This document shows, in pieces, positions 55,127-64,000 of a stretch of 64,000 nt of DNA. Made by a program: the position numbers and the translations under genes. Origin of the DNA: Metellina segmentata (taxonomy: Eukaryota; Arthropoda; Arachnida; Araneae; Tetragnathidae); NCBI GenBank assembly GCA_947359465.1, contig OX375872.1:129505083-129569082 (forward strand), given 5' to 3'. The first letter of the stretch is position 1. Every line of letters starts with the position of its first letter. The notes beneath the pieces are model-generated. The model searched no databases. It was given only the letters and a program-made list of their open reading frames with translations, and was not told where the DNA came from.

Positions 55127-55504
55127 TTAACCCTCCTGGTGGTTGTCTCGATGAGGCATCTCGTCATTGGCAAAACTGGCCAGATCTTGATGGCCGAGAT
55201 ATCTCATCATTAGAAGTAAATGTACCATATATCGATCTCTCATATAAGAATCGCCAGTAGATGACGATATATATCGTCATTAGCCAAATTGATCTATTCT
55301 TGACGACGAGATATCTTGTCATTTGTCAAATTAGTCAAATGGTGATGATAAGATATCTTGTCATTAGCCAAATTGGTCAAATCTTGGTGACAAGATACCT
55401 GGTCGTTAGCCAAATTGGTCGAATCTTGATGACAAGATATCTTGTCATTAGCCAAATTGGCCAAATCTTGATAAACGAGATATTTCGTCGACTTGGCGGG
55501 TTAA
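55127..55504. mobile_element. TTAA-bounded palindromic element, 378 bp (reference copy)
   Basis: The ends TTAACCCTCCTGGTGGTTG and CGTCGACTTGGCGGGTTAA are bounded by TTAA on both sides. Inside are six to eight palindrome units of the GACGAGATATCTCGTC type (several as GACAAGATATCTTGTC). They are separated by ATTAGCCAAATTGGTCAAAT and CTTGATGA spacers at about 42-bp intervals. No coding sequence. Confidence 0.85.
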
Positions 55505-55641
55505 GAAACTTTAGCGCATACATTAGATGGTCTGGTAGGTACTTACTATTGTATGAATGGCATATAAAAAAAGGGCTCTCTTCAAAGGATGCGATTCTCA
55601 GTTCTCTTTGGATGAATTTTCTTCTGATGAATATGCTTCCT

Positions 55642-55665
55642 TCTCTCTCTCTCTCTCTCTCTCTC
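55642..55665. repeat. (TC)n microsatellite
   Basis: About 24 bases of uninterrupted TC dinucleotides. Confidence 0.95.
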
Positions 55666-55929
55666 ATGAAGGTGAAAGAAGGGCTCCTAAAACTCTTGAG
55701 CATTGTTCCGGGCTCATAAAAAACGTCCATTCCACGCGTATTCAAACACCTTTGACCTCGAAGGGCTTATTGAACGAAGTCTCAGGGAAATGAAACGCCT
55801 CTCTTTCACAATGAGACGGAGCTAATGAAATGTTTGCGACCTCAGTTTGAATAACTCAGTAACCATTTGGAAGTGGTGACTCGTCTGTTTGCGCGTCGCT
55901 CTATTGCTTCTGTGTCGCAATCTGAGATC

Positions 55930-56235
55930 TATGCTTTATTGTGATTTAGAAGTATTTTTGTGACTAACCCCATCAATGCGTATTTTGATAGGGCTCTCTC
56001 GAACCATATTTGATTTTTTGGATGTCTTGAGAAAAGGAATAAACTATCCTACGGTCGTTCTTGTTTTAGTGATTTGGTAGTGGTTTTGAGACGCCCATTA
56101 ATACTCATTTAGATAGAGTTCTTTCATATGAGTTTTTTACGAAAAAAGATAAACTTTCTTGCGGAAGTTCCTGTTTTGTTGATTTGGAAGTGTTATTGAG
56201 GCTAGCCCCATCAACGCGCACATTAGAAAGACGAT
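55930..56235 (+). repeat. Short tandem repeat, 2-3 units of about 140 bp
   Basis: GTGATTTAGAAGTATTTTTG, GACTAACCCCATCAATGCG, ATAGGGCTCTCTCGAA and CTATCCTACGG-CGTTCTTG recur at about 55940, 56065 and 56180. A related piece reappears near 57755. Confidence 0.65.
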
Positions 56236-56257
56236 GCGAACTCAAATCAGATAACAT

Positions 56258-56330
56258 CAAGAATGGATATACACATAAAGAAAATTTTGCTGACACCGAA
56301 GAGAAAAAATAAACCAAGATAAAAATCAAA
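56258..56330 (-). repeat. SINE-2-like fragment
   Basis: GGATATACACATAAAGAAAA, TTTTGCTGACACCGAAGAGA and AAAATAAACCAAGATAA match the unit of the 5.2-6.3 kb array. Confidence 0.55.
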
Positions 56331-56499
56331 TCTGATTGTGAAGGTTAGGTGGAAGCATAGAGGAAACGTAGTCAAGTAAATAATGGTAATTTTTTATGTG
56401 CCCAGGACCTTGTGACCAAACCCAGTAGTAAAGTGACCTGTAGACTACTTTTGACTACCGATTGGAAACAAATTTTCATCATCTTTCTGAACGTTAAAA

Positions 56500-56760
56500 G
56501 ACTCCCATCTAGTGATTCATCATCCAATTGGTCCGCTCGATGTAGTAGTACACTTTGGCGATTTCACTACTTTTACCACCACCCAAATTCGTATTCCCAC
56601 ACCTACTCTGCCTTAAGATCGTCATATCGCCGAACGAGGCAATAGAATGTTAAATCGGTTAACTTCTTGAAGCTCCTCTCAATATCAATGTCCAATCTTA
56701 CATTTCTCGTTCTGAGGGCGGAAGCACTTGAATAGTCCTTCGTACTCATCTGTGGAGGTC
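56500..56760 (+). repeat. Dispersed repeat, copy 2
   Basis: CCCATCTAGTGATTCATCAT, ACTTTGGCGATTTCACTAC, ATATCGCCGAACGAGGCAAT and GAAGCTCCTCTCAATATCAA correspond to the copy at 43465-43830. Confidence 0.65.
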
Positions 56761-57040
56761 ATCTTCCGTGCGAGGACAGCACTGCAAAACGAAAAGCGGG
56801 CAAAATCGTAGCCAGAATTGCGCATTAATGCGAAGGCACGTATTATTGCCACGAAGCAGATGCGGCGGAGGCTCTGGCTGCCAAAATTTATTTTTACTAC
56901 TTTAAGTTAACAATCTAATCCCAGTTACGCCCAAAGTTAAAGCGGACGCTTCTGTTTCAGTTCGTGTCAAACACGGGACGAAAAAAAAAAATACGATCCC
57001 CGAGTGTAAACAGTCTGGCCGGAAGGTAAAGGAGCGAACT
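56761..57040. other. Unique, relatively GC-rich block
   Basis: It contains the perfect 12-base palindrome CGCATTAATGCG (56821-56832) and is not repeated elsewhere in the window. It is candidate regulatory DNA by exclusion only. Confidence 0.35.
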
Positions 57041-58290
57041 GTGTTACCACCTCGGTGAAATATGCCGTCTGAGGTTTATGAATATTGTGTTTGTCAACTC
57101 TAAGGAATGCGTCTGATACTAAGCCTTAATTATTGGCGTAGAGTTGTTATGTCAGACGTTGCTTTTCGCCGGAGTAGCCGGTTAAGTTCTGCCATGCTCA
57201 CAAATACTCCTTTTGTCATATGACCATTTGAAAAACTTGGCTTTTCCGTTTAATAGACTGGATTACCAGTGGCATATCTAAGGTAGGATTGGCAAAGCAT
57301 GTTCCTATTTTAGAAGGCTCGTTTTGGACGGACTGTCTTAAAAAAGATATCTGAATTCATCGGATTTTAGCAATGCATTTATATTTGAAGTGCATTGCAA
57401 AATTCTTTTGAGATTTTGAAAGTATATATCAGTAAAGAGAAATTTTCTTGAGGTCTATGTCACCACCTTGGTAAATGATTTGGTGTTTATGAATAGGATG
57501 GTTGTGTGTGTGCGTTAACTCTAGGGAATGATTATGATTATGTCATCTAATATTTATATATTAGATGATAATAATATGAAGTTTAATTTTTGGCATCGAG
57601 CTGTTTACGTTGTTTTTCGCCGGAGTAGCCGGTTAAGTTCTGGTCTGCTTACAAATACTCCCTTTTTTGTCATCTGACCATTTCAAAAACTTTCTTACAA
57701 ATATAAGACCAGCGGCCTATCAAAGGTAGATCAGGTGAAGAATGCCTCCTATTTTCGTGATTTGGAAGTATTTTTATGGCTAAGACCCATTCTCATTTTG
57801 AATGGGCTATCCCAAAAATCCGAAATAAGTCAGATTTTAGTTTTGGACATACTTGAAGTGCCTTACAGAAATGGATTTTAGTTTTTGGATGTATATTTCA
57901 GTAAAGGGAAACCTTATATCTGTTTGTGTTACCACCTTGTTGAAATGTTCCATCTAATGCTTGTAGTAGGTTGGTATTTTAATTAACGTCGCACTGGAGC
58001 AACACAATGGGCTATGGTCGACTCTTTGGGATCAAACGGATCAATTGGATGGAAAGAACCTAGGACAACACTACGTAATTTTGAACCACTGCCAGATGAA
58101 CATTGATGTTTATTAATATGCATTTTTTTTGTTCACTCTATGGAATGCGTCTGATACTAAGCCTTACTTGTTGGTGTAAAGTTATAATGTATGACGTAGC
58201 TTTCACGCTGGAGTAGCCGATGTAAATTTTGACCATGCTGTTTTTGTCATTTGACCATTTGAAAAATTTGGCTTCCCTTTCCAATAAACT
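57041..58290 (+). repeat. Tandem repeat, 3 units of about 400-480 bp
   Basis: Units begin near 57041, 57458 and 57938 with GTGTTACCACCTCGGTGAAA and share GGAATGCGTCTGATACTAAG, TTGCTTTTCGCCGGAGTAGC, CGGTTAAGTTCTG and TCATATGACCATTTGAAAAA. Unit 2 has TCATCTAATAT-TTAT-ATATTAGATGA (57543-57568), a perfect 11-bp hairpin absent from the others. Unit 3 holds a SINE-1. Confidence 0.82.
57964..58098 (-). mobile_element. SINE-1 inserted in unit 3 of the 440-bp repeat
   Basis: TAGTAGGTTGGTATTTTAAT, CGTCGCACTGGAGCAACACA, GGACAACACTACGTAATTTT and CCACTGCCAGATGA interrupt the unit between ATCTAATGCTTG and GATGTTTATTAATATG. The short flanks TAATGCTTGTA and TGATGTTTATTA may be a decayed target duplication. 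The head is missing. Confidence 0.8.
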
Positions 58291-58879
58291 ACATAAACAG
58301 CTGCAAAAACAAATCGATAACAATAACAGATGCTGTACAGTTCAACACCAAGGAACTTTAAAACATTGACAACTGGCAGTTTGAGTGCGACCTGTTGAAG
58401 GGATGCCGAAGAATCAACGGGTTTTTAGAAGGGTCCGTCCCGTGGGGAGGCCTTGTGAGAACGCAGTGCTTGGACAATAGTTTCTTTGTTAAATTATTCT
58501 TAAGTTTAAACTACCCACATCTGTAAATTATAAAACCAACCCGTAAATAAACCTAAATTTCAAAGTTCATAAATCAGTTTCTGTTCAAAAAAAAAAAAAA
58601 AAAAAAAAAAAAAATGTAGCTCTTAATCAAAGAGTCTTTCAAAAAACTACAAAATGACGTCAGAGTGCCCATCTGCTGTAGCAGAATCCATTCCTATATT
58701 AGAGCTTCTGGAGTCACAAGTCCGAAATTTGAATATGCAACAGATTTCAACTGGAAATCATGGGTTATTTAAATTGCCAGTCTGCTTTGTTTAGTTTTTA
58801 AGTTGTAACCTTTGAAAATAATGGCATTCCTTAAGTTTTGCGTGGTAGTGCATCTTATTTCATTACTTATTTGCTTTTA
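58291..58879. other. No gene recognised; ends of a possible retrocopy
   Basis: A 28-base A run (58587-58614) follows AAATAAACC and a relatively GC-rich 60-base segment (58395-58460). A poly-A-tailed retrocopy or LINE 3' end is possible, but no coding similarity supports it. Confidence 0.3.
58587..58614 (+). repeat. Poly-A run of 28 bases
   Basis: Uninterrupted A run, the longest homopolymer in the window. Confidence 0.97.
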
Positions 58880-58968
58880 GGTAGGTAGGTATCTTAATTA
58901 GCGTCCCACTGGAGCAACACAGCGGGCTATTGGTGACAGTCCGGTATCGATTCGAGGGGAAAGATCCG
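58880..58968 (-). mobile_element. SINE-1 3'-end fragment
   Basis: GTAGGTAGGTATCTTAATTA, GCGTCCCACTGGAGCAACAC and GGGGAAAGATCCGTC. It abuts a stretch with GATTAACCCACTGACCACTC, the reverse of an A-box-like TGGTCAGTGGG, perhaps a piece of another tRNA-type repeat. Confidence 0.8.
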
Positions 58969-59422
58969 TCAATTCAAGGAACGTGCTTTGTAGCTCAACA
59001 CACGATTAACCCACTGACCACTCTGAGACCCCAGTAACACAATCCGATGATGTTCAATTTCGCTAAGGACCATTACACCATGATGCGGTCCTTTTTATGA
59101 CGAACAATGTCTAAGGGTCCCACTTGTCTTTGTATTCTGTCCAGTACGGTGATTCGCTGCACCTGCGAGCTCTGCTTCGAAATTAGCGTTGAAAAGAAAG
59201 GTCTGGTACGCCCACCCAAACTGCTCAAATGACCCCTCCTTTCCACATAAAACGCAGCGTGAGATCTGGCGGCGAGTCAAAGGGATCGCACCTTGCAGCG
59301 TTTTCTTGTCGGAAGTCGTACGTAATCCTATTTATTGTTTGCAAGCACACTTCTCGCGTCTAGCTTTTATGGGCTCTCGGGGAACTCTTTACTACGTCAC
59401 GACGCTGTAAACTACAGGTGGC
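58969..59422. other. No recognised feature
   Basis: Balanced composition; the short frames at 59095-59410 on both strands are unrecognised. Confidence 0.4.
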
Positions 59423-60190
59423 ACGAAGCCTTCAGCAATGGTGGACTGCGGACTAATTGCACGTGCCTTTCCCCCATTAGAGAATGCTGTCCAAACTTCA
59501 GTGCGTGGAGAATGGCTTGCACACTTTGAAATAGTGAGGCTGGATTGATCTTTTAAAATTCACATTTCTCTTTAATGGATAAAATCTTTGCTTCTGATGA
59601 CATATACGTCAGATCTTTGGTGGAATATAAGAAAGATATGATATTTCTGCAGATAAAGTTTGGGAAAATATGATGCAACTAAGTCAGAGGCAAACCAAGT
59701 GGCAAACTGGCAGGTGGCGTGAAGTTATCAGCAACGGTGAACTGCAAACTAATTGCACAGGCTTTTCTCCATTAGAGAATGCTGTCCAAACTTCAACGCG
59801 TGGAGAACGGTTTAAGTGCATCAAAACAGTGAGGATGTGAATTGATATTTTAAAATTATCACAACCCAATTTCAATTATTCCATTTTACATGAGTCTACT
59901 CGGCTCTCTCAAGATATTAACACTTTTCAGATTGTTATGATTTACTTACCCTTTGTTTGTGATTTACTTTTACTTCATATTTTCTTCGAACTTTATCAGC
60001 CGGGAATGTCCATATTTTTCTCATTTTCTTCATCAAAAATATGTCTTATAAGTATGCTGTTAAAAATTAAAGAGTTTATTAGAACTTCTGTAAACTAGTA
60101 GGGTGGAACAAAGTGTATAACAACGGTGAACTGCGAACTAATTGCACTTACCTTTCTTAAGTATGCTCTCAAAACTTTAATACGAAGTGC
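59423..60190 (+). repeat. Tandem repeat, 3 units of about 300-385 bp
   Basis: Each unit opens with AGCAACGGTGAACTGCGAAC, TAATTGCAC and ATTAGAGAATGCTGTCCAAA, then CTTCAACGCGTGGAGAACGG and GTGAGGATGTGAATTGAT (starts near 59423, 59715, 60105). Unit 3 is disrupted near 60195 by a SINE. Confidence 0.82.
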
Positions 60191-60202
60191 GGAACTTTAA
60201 TA

Positions 60203-60497
60203 CGCCTGTTGGAAGTGTAACGGATTAGCAACCGTAGGGTTGCAAGGTTCAATTCCAACCAAAGACCACCGTGTTCAAAAGGGGCTGATGCATGTTAAAT
60301 CTGTCGTGGCCTCAAATGTCCTCTCGTTGGCATGAGATGGAAGTCTGAAGAGTGGGTTACCAGCTCAGGTGTGACCTCGTCATATGACCGTGGTTCAAAA
60401 CTACGTGGTGTTATGCTCGGATCTTTCCATTCAGGATTGATTCCGGACGGTCACCATTATTCCGTTGTGTTGCTTCAGTGCCACTAACTACCTAAAT
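60203..60497 (+). mobile_element. Full-length SINE-1
   Basis: Head CTGTTGGAAGTGTAACGGAT, B-box-like GGTTCAATTCC; body AAATGTCCTCTCGTTGGC and CATATGACCGTGGTTCAAAA; tail GTTGTGTTGCTTCAGTGCCA and ACTACCTA. It terminates unit 3 of the preceding array. Confidence 0.9.
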
Positions 60498-60519
60498 AGA
60501 AAAACGAAGGGGGAAATTC

Positions 60520-60735
60520 TATTTTACTTATAATAGATTTTAATGCTCGTTTCCACACAATAGAATAATTCTGAAGATATTATTGTCCCTTTCCTTAGAA
60601 TAGAATGTCTGGTCTACTGGTCACGAAGTTCAGAATCGACAAGAAGTTATGCAGGGAAGACTGCAGGTTGTAAGGTGGAATTAATCGTGTGAACCCCTCA
60701 AAAGGTTAATAATAACATGGAATCCCTTAAGTCGT
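60520..60735 (+). repeat. Single-arm relative of the 4.1-5.1 kb foldback
   Basis: CCTTTCCTTAGAATAGAATG, GGTCACGAAG, GCAGGGAAGACTGCAGGTTG and GTGAACCCCTCAAAAGGTTA match the inner end of that foldback. This shows the foldback arm exists as a mobile or dispersed unit. Confidence 0.65.
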
Positions 60736-61329
60736 AGGACCCTATGAAGCTACCTAATATGCTCTTGTGTTGAGATGATTCCGAGAAGAGTTATTTATTT
60801 TCTCGTACCCTTTGTCCACTCAAAGACATGTTTCTGTCTCACCAACAACAGATCCTCCAGACTGCTCCTTTTGACTGCAGTTAATGACCTAGTAGATCAC
60901 TTGTCCTATCATGCCTTCGCAGAACTTTTACAAAAGAAACTCTTGAGTTATTCTTTCGCTGAGAATGGACTTGGAAAATGTTTTGGAACGGAAAAACTCG
61001 AATAAAAGCTGCTGGTTTTCCATGGAAAAGTGGTCTGGATTTAGTTTTAAAAAGTCTCGTTGAACTTATTTTTGCATTCTAAATCAGACTTGTTTATAGG
61101 ATGTGCGCAGATTTTCATTTTAAAACTATTACAGACTCCTACCTTGGGAATATATCATGCGCTTTACACAATACAGATCTTGCGCTATTTGAAGTGACGA
61201 AGGTAGGTGTTGACAGACGTTACCATTGTACGTAGGTACCATCCGAATGGACGTGGTTCTCCAAATGAAATTATGCACTTCAGCTATTTACAACTCAAGA
61301 CTGGTAAATAATGCTTACAGTTTCCTCTC
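60736..61329. other. No recognised feature
   Basis: The 76-codon frame at 60775-61005 is Leu- and Phe-rich; I recognise no family. Confidence 0.4.
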
Positions 61330-61343
61330 TGCTGAAAATCAAT

Positions 61344-61459
61344 GTGGTTCAGAATTGCGTGGTGTTGTCCTTAGATCTTTCCCTTCGGCTTTGTTCCCGG
61401 ACCGTCGCCAATAGCCCATTGGGTTGCACCTGTGACGTTAGTTAAAATACTAAACTACC
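61344..61459 (+). mobile_element. 5'-truncated SINE-1 with a 14-bp target duplication
   Basis: The copy starts mid-body at GTGGTTCAGAATTGCGTGG and ends GTTAGTTAAAATACTAAACT, ACC. It is flanked by TGCTGAAAATCAAT (61330-61343) and TGCTGAAATTCAAC (61460-61473), a slightly decayed direct repeat. The flanks belong to the following 120-bp array, whose intact units read CTGCTGAAAAGAAATAGTAA. Confidence 0.82.
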
Positions 61460-61474
61460 TGCTGAAATTCAACA

Positions 61475-61850
61475 GTAAATATGAATATGTTGTTCATTCC
61501 ATATACCCTCGCTGTGATCGAATGACCGGAGTACTAGCATGCAGAGACGTGGACCAGAGTTTGGTTGAGATTTCGATCCTTGAAGTCTTCCACTCTGATG
61601 AAAATGAATAGTAGCAGTGATCCAGTGATCGGAGTACTAGCATGGAGAACCGTCGATCAGAGTGATTGGTTGAGATTTCGATCCTTGAGAACTTCAGCTC
61701 TGCTGAAAAGAAATAGTAAAGATGAATAATATTCATTGCGTATACGCCGCAGTGATCGAATTGCTTGCATGGAGAGCTGTCTACAAAATCGTTTAGTTGA
61801 GATTTTGATCTCCATGCTTTGATTTTCCTGATATCTTAGTCGACACTTAA
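61475..61850 (+). repeat. Tandem repeat, about 3 units of 115-120 bp
   Basis: TGATCGAATGACCGGAGTAC, TAGCATGGAGA, TTGGTTGAGATTTCGATCCT and CTCTGCTGAAAA recur at about 61515, 61630 and 61750. Confidence 0.82.
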
Positions 61851-62446
61851 ATAAGGCTCACCTTCCCCAAAGACCTTTAGGAAGACACTAAAATATCTAT
61901 ATTAAGGAAAATTATTAAACAAATTCGATAAGAAATTCTCAGGTCTTTCCCAACTTTAATAATCAGAGCAAAGGGCAAGGCCGAGGAGCTGAAGATCAAA
62001 TGATTAACCTCATCACTGTGTATGACGGACAACTGCACTAGAACACAAATGTGGCATTCCAAAATTGTATTCCAGACTCCTTTTAGCATAACCTTTCACC
62101 TAGCAGAAATATAAGTGTAAAGTAAAACAATCATTCTGCCATGCTAAGAAGAAAAAGAAACGAAAGTAACTGAATAATCAGAAACAAAGTGTTGCCAGAA
62201 TTGCTGATCTCAAAATGATTGATTCCATCGCGATATCTGATGGGCAAATGTCCTCGAAAACAAATGTAAGAGCCTAGTAAAGAATTTCAAATAGCTTTAA
62301 AAGAAATAATCCTTCACTCTATTGAAAATAAGAGTCAAAGTAATCGATCATTTTGTCAAACCAAAGAGAAAAAGAAATATAAGATCTTAAGGGTAGCCAG
62401 AAGAGCTGACGGCCAAGTGATTAATCCCATCTCGGTGTCTGATGGG

Positions 62447-63784
62447 TAGGGCAACTTTATTGTTGCAGTAAAAATGGGAAAAGTTGCATTTATCATTCCA
62501 TAAAGTTGCATTTATGGAAATAAAGTTGCATATTTTTTTGATACAAATAAAATCAAAAATAAATTATCTGTAAATTAAAAAAAAAAAAATCAGAATTTAT
62601 TGGCAATTTTATTCGTGTACAACAGTGTTATAATACATCATCAAATACAGAAGAACGTGGACGTCATTGAATGGCCGATCCTTGGCCAGTAATTTCTTTA
62701 ACAATGAAAAACTGCGCTCAACAGAGACTGATGTTGCCTGACATTATTGCAGTAGCAAATGCTGACTTTTAGGAAAATCATCTCGGGAAAATGTAGCAAT
62801 AACTGTCGGGTCATTATTCTTTTCCAATCGTGTTTTAAGGTTGCAAGGATCTTCTTTAAAATCCATCGATCTGATATCTTCATACGCTGTCTCGATGTTG
62901 TAAGCTTTCGATTCCGATTTTTCTAAGAGACGAATCAAACATTCGTAGCTGCTATTGATTTTCAGCAAAGTTTTTGGCAGCTCTGGGTCACACACTACTT
63001 TTATTGACGCACTAAAATGCCGTCGTCACTGAAACGGCTCGCAATGTCCTTTACAGTTTGGAGGTGGTCGGCGTAGTACAATGCTGCCCGAAGTCACGTA
63101 GCCCAGCGTTTGAGTACTGTCTCAGGCAGTTGGCCGATGGTGTGGCTGCCTTAATACAAACGATAAAATTGTCCACATTTGCGTAAAATCCGCGGACCTT
63201 TTCTGCATTTTTGAAACAAGTGTGCCACGCAAGTAACTTGGAGCAATCGCGGATAAAGCACCTTAAGCGTGTTTCCAGCCGCAGTCATATAATATGCTGT
63301 ATCGGATAGCAGAAGCGCAAAATCCTTTCGCTCAACATTCAGAGATTTTAAACCGTCATCTACAAGGCGAACAACATATTGATGATCGACACTCACCTCG
63401 CAAACTCTGCAGTCGATTACCCAAGTTTCCTCCGGATTATCAAGAGTGCCAACCAATGTGTTAAAATACCAGCCATTTATTTCGCTTTCGTCTGTTAGGA
63501 CGAGCCATGAACTTCTTGTTTGATCCGCAATACTTCGACGTTCGCAAGAGCAGACATACGTGATAGAAGGGTTGATTCAGAGAGCAAAAAATGAAATATT
63601 AATTTCCTATTAATTAATTTTAAGCTTAATTTTAAAAAGTTGAATTTATGCAGAAATTTGCATGTATGTTGCGGTTATAACTCACTTACAATACACCTCA
63701 CATAGGAGGAATTTTGGTTTTAGTACTTTAAATGCAGCGTAGAACGTGTGAAAAAAGTTGCACTTGTTGCAAAAAGTTGCCTTA
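62447..63784 (-). mobile_element. hAT-superfamily DNA transposon, 1338 bp, with 8-bp target duplication
   Basis: The ends TAGGGCAACTTTATTGTTGC and, reversed, TAAGGCAACTTTTTGCAAC form terminal inverted repeats with further AAAAGTTGCA-type sub-repeats inside. CTGATGGG flanks both sides (62439-62446 and 63785-63792), an exact 8-bp duplication as expected for hAT. Neighbouring satellite units supply the empty site (TCTGATGGGCAAATGTCC). A decayed transposase lies on the minus strand. The element is short for an autonomous hAT (commonly 2.5-4 kb). Confidence 0.95.
62609..63576 (-). pseudogene. hAT transposase pseudogene
   Basis: Reading down the minus strand, the first open part (63576 to about 63200) gives SSWLVLTDESE, NTLVGTLDNPEETWVIDCR, then FALLLSDTAYYMTAAGNTL and VLYPRLLQVTCVAHLF. 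This is the DUF659-like/RNase-H core of hAT transposases, with the Asp of LSDTA a likely catalytic residue. After frame shifts near 63200 and 63110 it reads LKRWAT, a TGA in place of Trp, then LRAALYYADHLQTVKDIASRF. A further part (62995-62744) leads through a TAA to ATSVSVERSFSLLKKLLAKD, the C-terminal hAT dimerisation motif, ending in TAA at 62609. No zinc-finger N-terminus is seen. At least two frame shifts and three internal stops make it inactive. Confidence 0.88.
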
Positions 63785-64000
63785 CTGATGGGGAAATGTC
63801 ATCGGAAACAAATGTAGCATTCTAAGAATTTAGGAACTGATTAAGAAAAGAAATTATCACCCTCTCTATTTTTGAGAGTGATCATTTTCTCAATTTTAAG
63901 AGAAATAAACGAAAGTAGATGAATAATCTGAAGGGCAAGAAGTTTATTGCAAAGTGATCAATCTCACCTCGATGTCAGATGGGCAAATGTCCTTTTAAAC

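Larger units (their letters stand above)
61870..64000 (+). repeat. Tandem array of about 190-217 bp units, interrupted by a hAT element and running off the window
   Basis: Units carry GCCAAGTGATTAATC-CATC, TCGGTGTCTGATGGGCAAAT, GTCCTCGAAAACAAATGTAG, TTTAAAAGAAATAATC and GAGAAAAAGAAACGAAAGTA. The GATGGG landmark lies at about 62022 (diverged), 62239, 62441, 63787 and 63978. Excluding the inserted 1338 bp plus its target duplication, spacing is regular. Confidence 0.88.

Noticed and set aside
55261..55719. 152-codon plus-strand frame with repeated YLVISQIGQI motif
   Set aside because: It translates the palindromic element and a TC microsatellite.
58395..58614. Processed pseudogene with a poly-A tail
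   Set aside because: A 28-base A run is present but no coding similarity or target duplication was found; kept only as a possibility.

Overview
This window is animal (arthropod) nuclear DNA: an AT-rich, repeat-saturated stretch around one intact protein-coding gene. That gene is a FoxA / fork head transcription factor on the minus strand (31316-32701), an unbroken 461-codon reading frame in a GC-rich island. Its C-terminal block, with a [13 protein letters not shown] core, looks arthropod. The main tRNA-derived SINE resembles repeats I associate with spider genomes, so a chelicerate is my best guess, but this is inference.

Apart from FoxA I find no other intact gene. Three DNA-transposon remnants carry recognisable transposase. 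The first is a mariner/IS630-type internal-deletion element at 39412-39924, inserted at a TA. The second is a DD34E Tc1/mariner relic at 53530-54411, broken by a small inverted duplication. The third is a 1338-bp hAT element at 62447-63784 with terminal inverted repeats and a perfect 8-bp target duplication.

Most of the remaining sequence is tandem arrays with units of about 40 to 440 bp, each locus with its own unit. They lie at about 8.2-11.6, 13.4-15.6, 18.6-19.6, 20.9-21.5, 26.9-28.0, 29.7-31.3, 33.7-34.4, 40.6-41.3, 44.2-45.2, 45.9-47.9, 49.0-50.5, 51.0-51.8, 52.7-53.5, 57.0-58.3, 59.4-60.2 and 61.9-64.0 kb. Three dispersed families are scattered among and inside them: (1) a tRNA-derived SINE of about 300 bp with an ACCT-rich tail (SINE-1, more than 20 copies in both orientations); (2) a second tRNA-related repeat (SINE-2) whose 3' part has itself been tandemly amplified; (3) a TTAA-flanked element with terminal repeats like TTAACCCTCCTGGTGG, filled with the 16-bp palindrome GACGAGATATCTCGTC. 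The third family is the most unusual thing here and looks like a piggyBac-type non-autonomous element whose interior is an expandable palindromic minisatellite.

Because many insertions landed inside tandem arrays, neighbouring units act as empty-site controls, so insertion boundaries and target duplications can be read directly. One satellite runs up to the FoxA stop codon and forms its likely 3'UTR. The rest is AT-rich DNA in which I see no gene; a few non-repetitive blocks (7.7-8.2, 19.6-19.8, 56.8-57.0 kb) are candidates for regulatory DNA.
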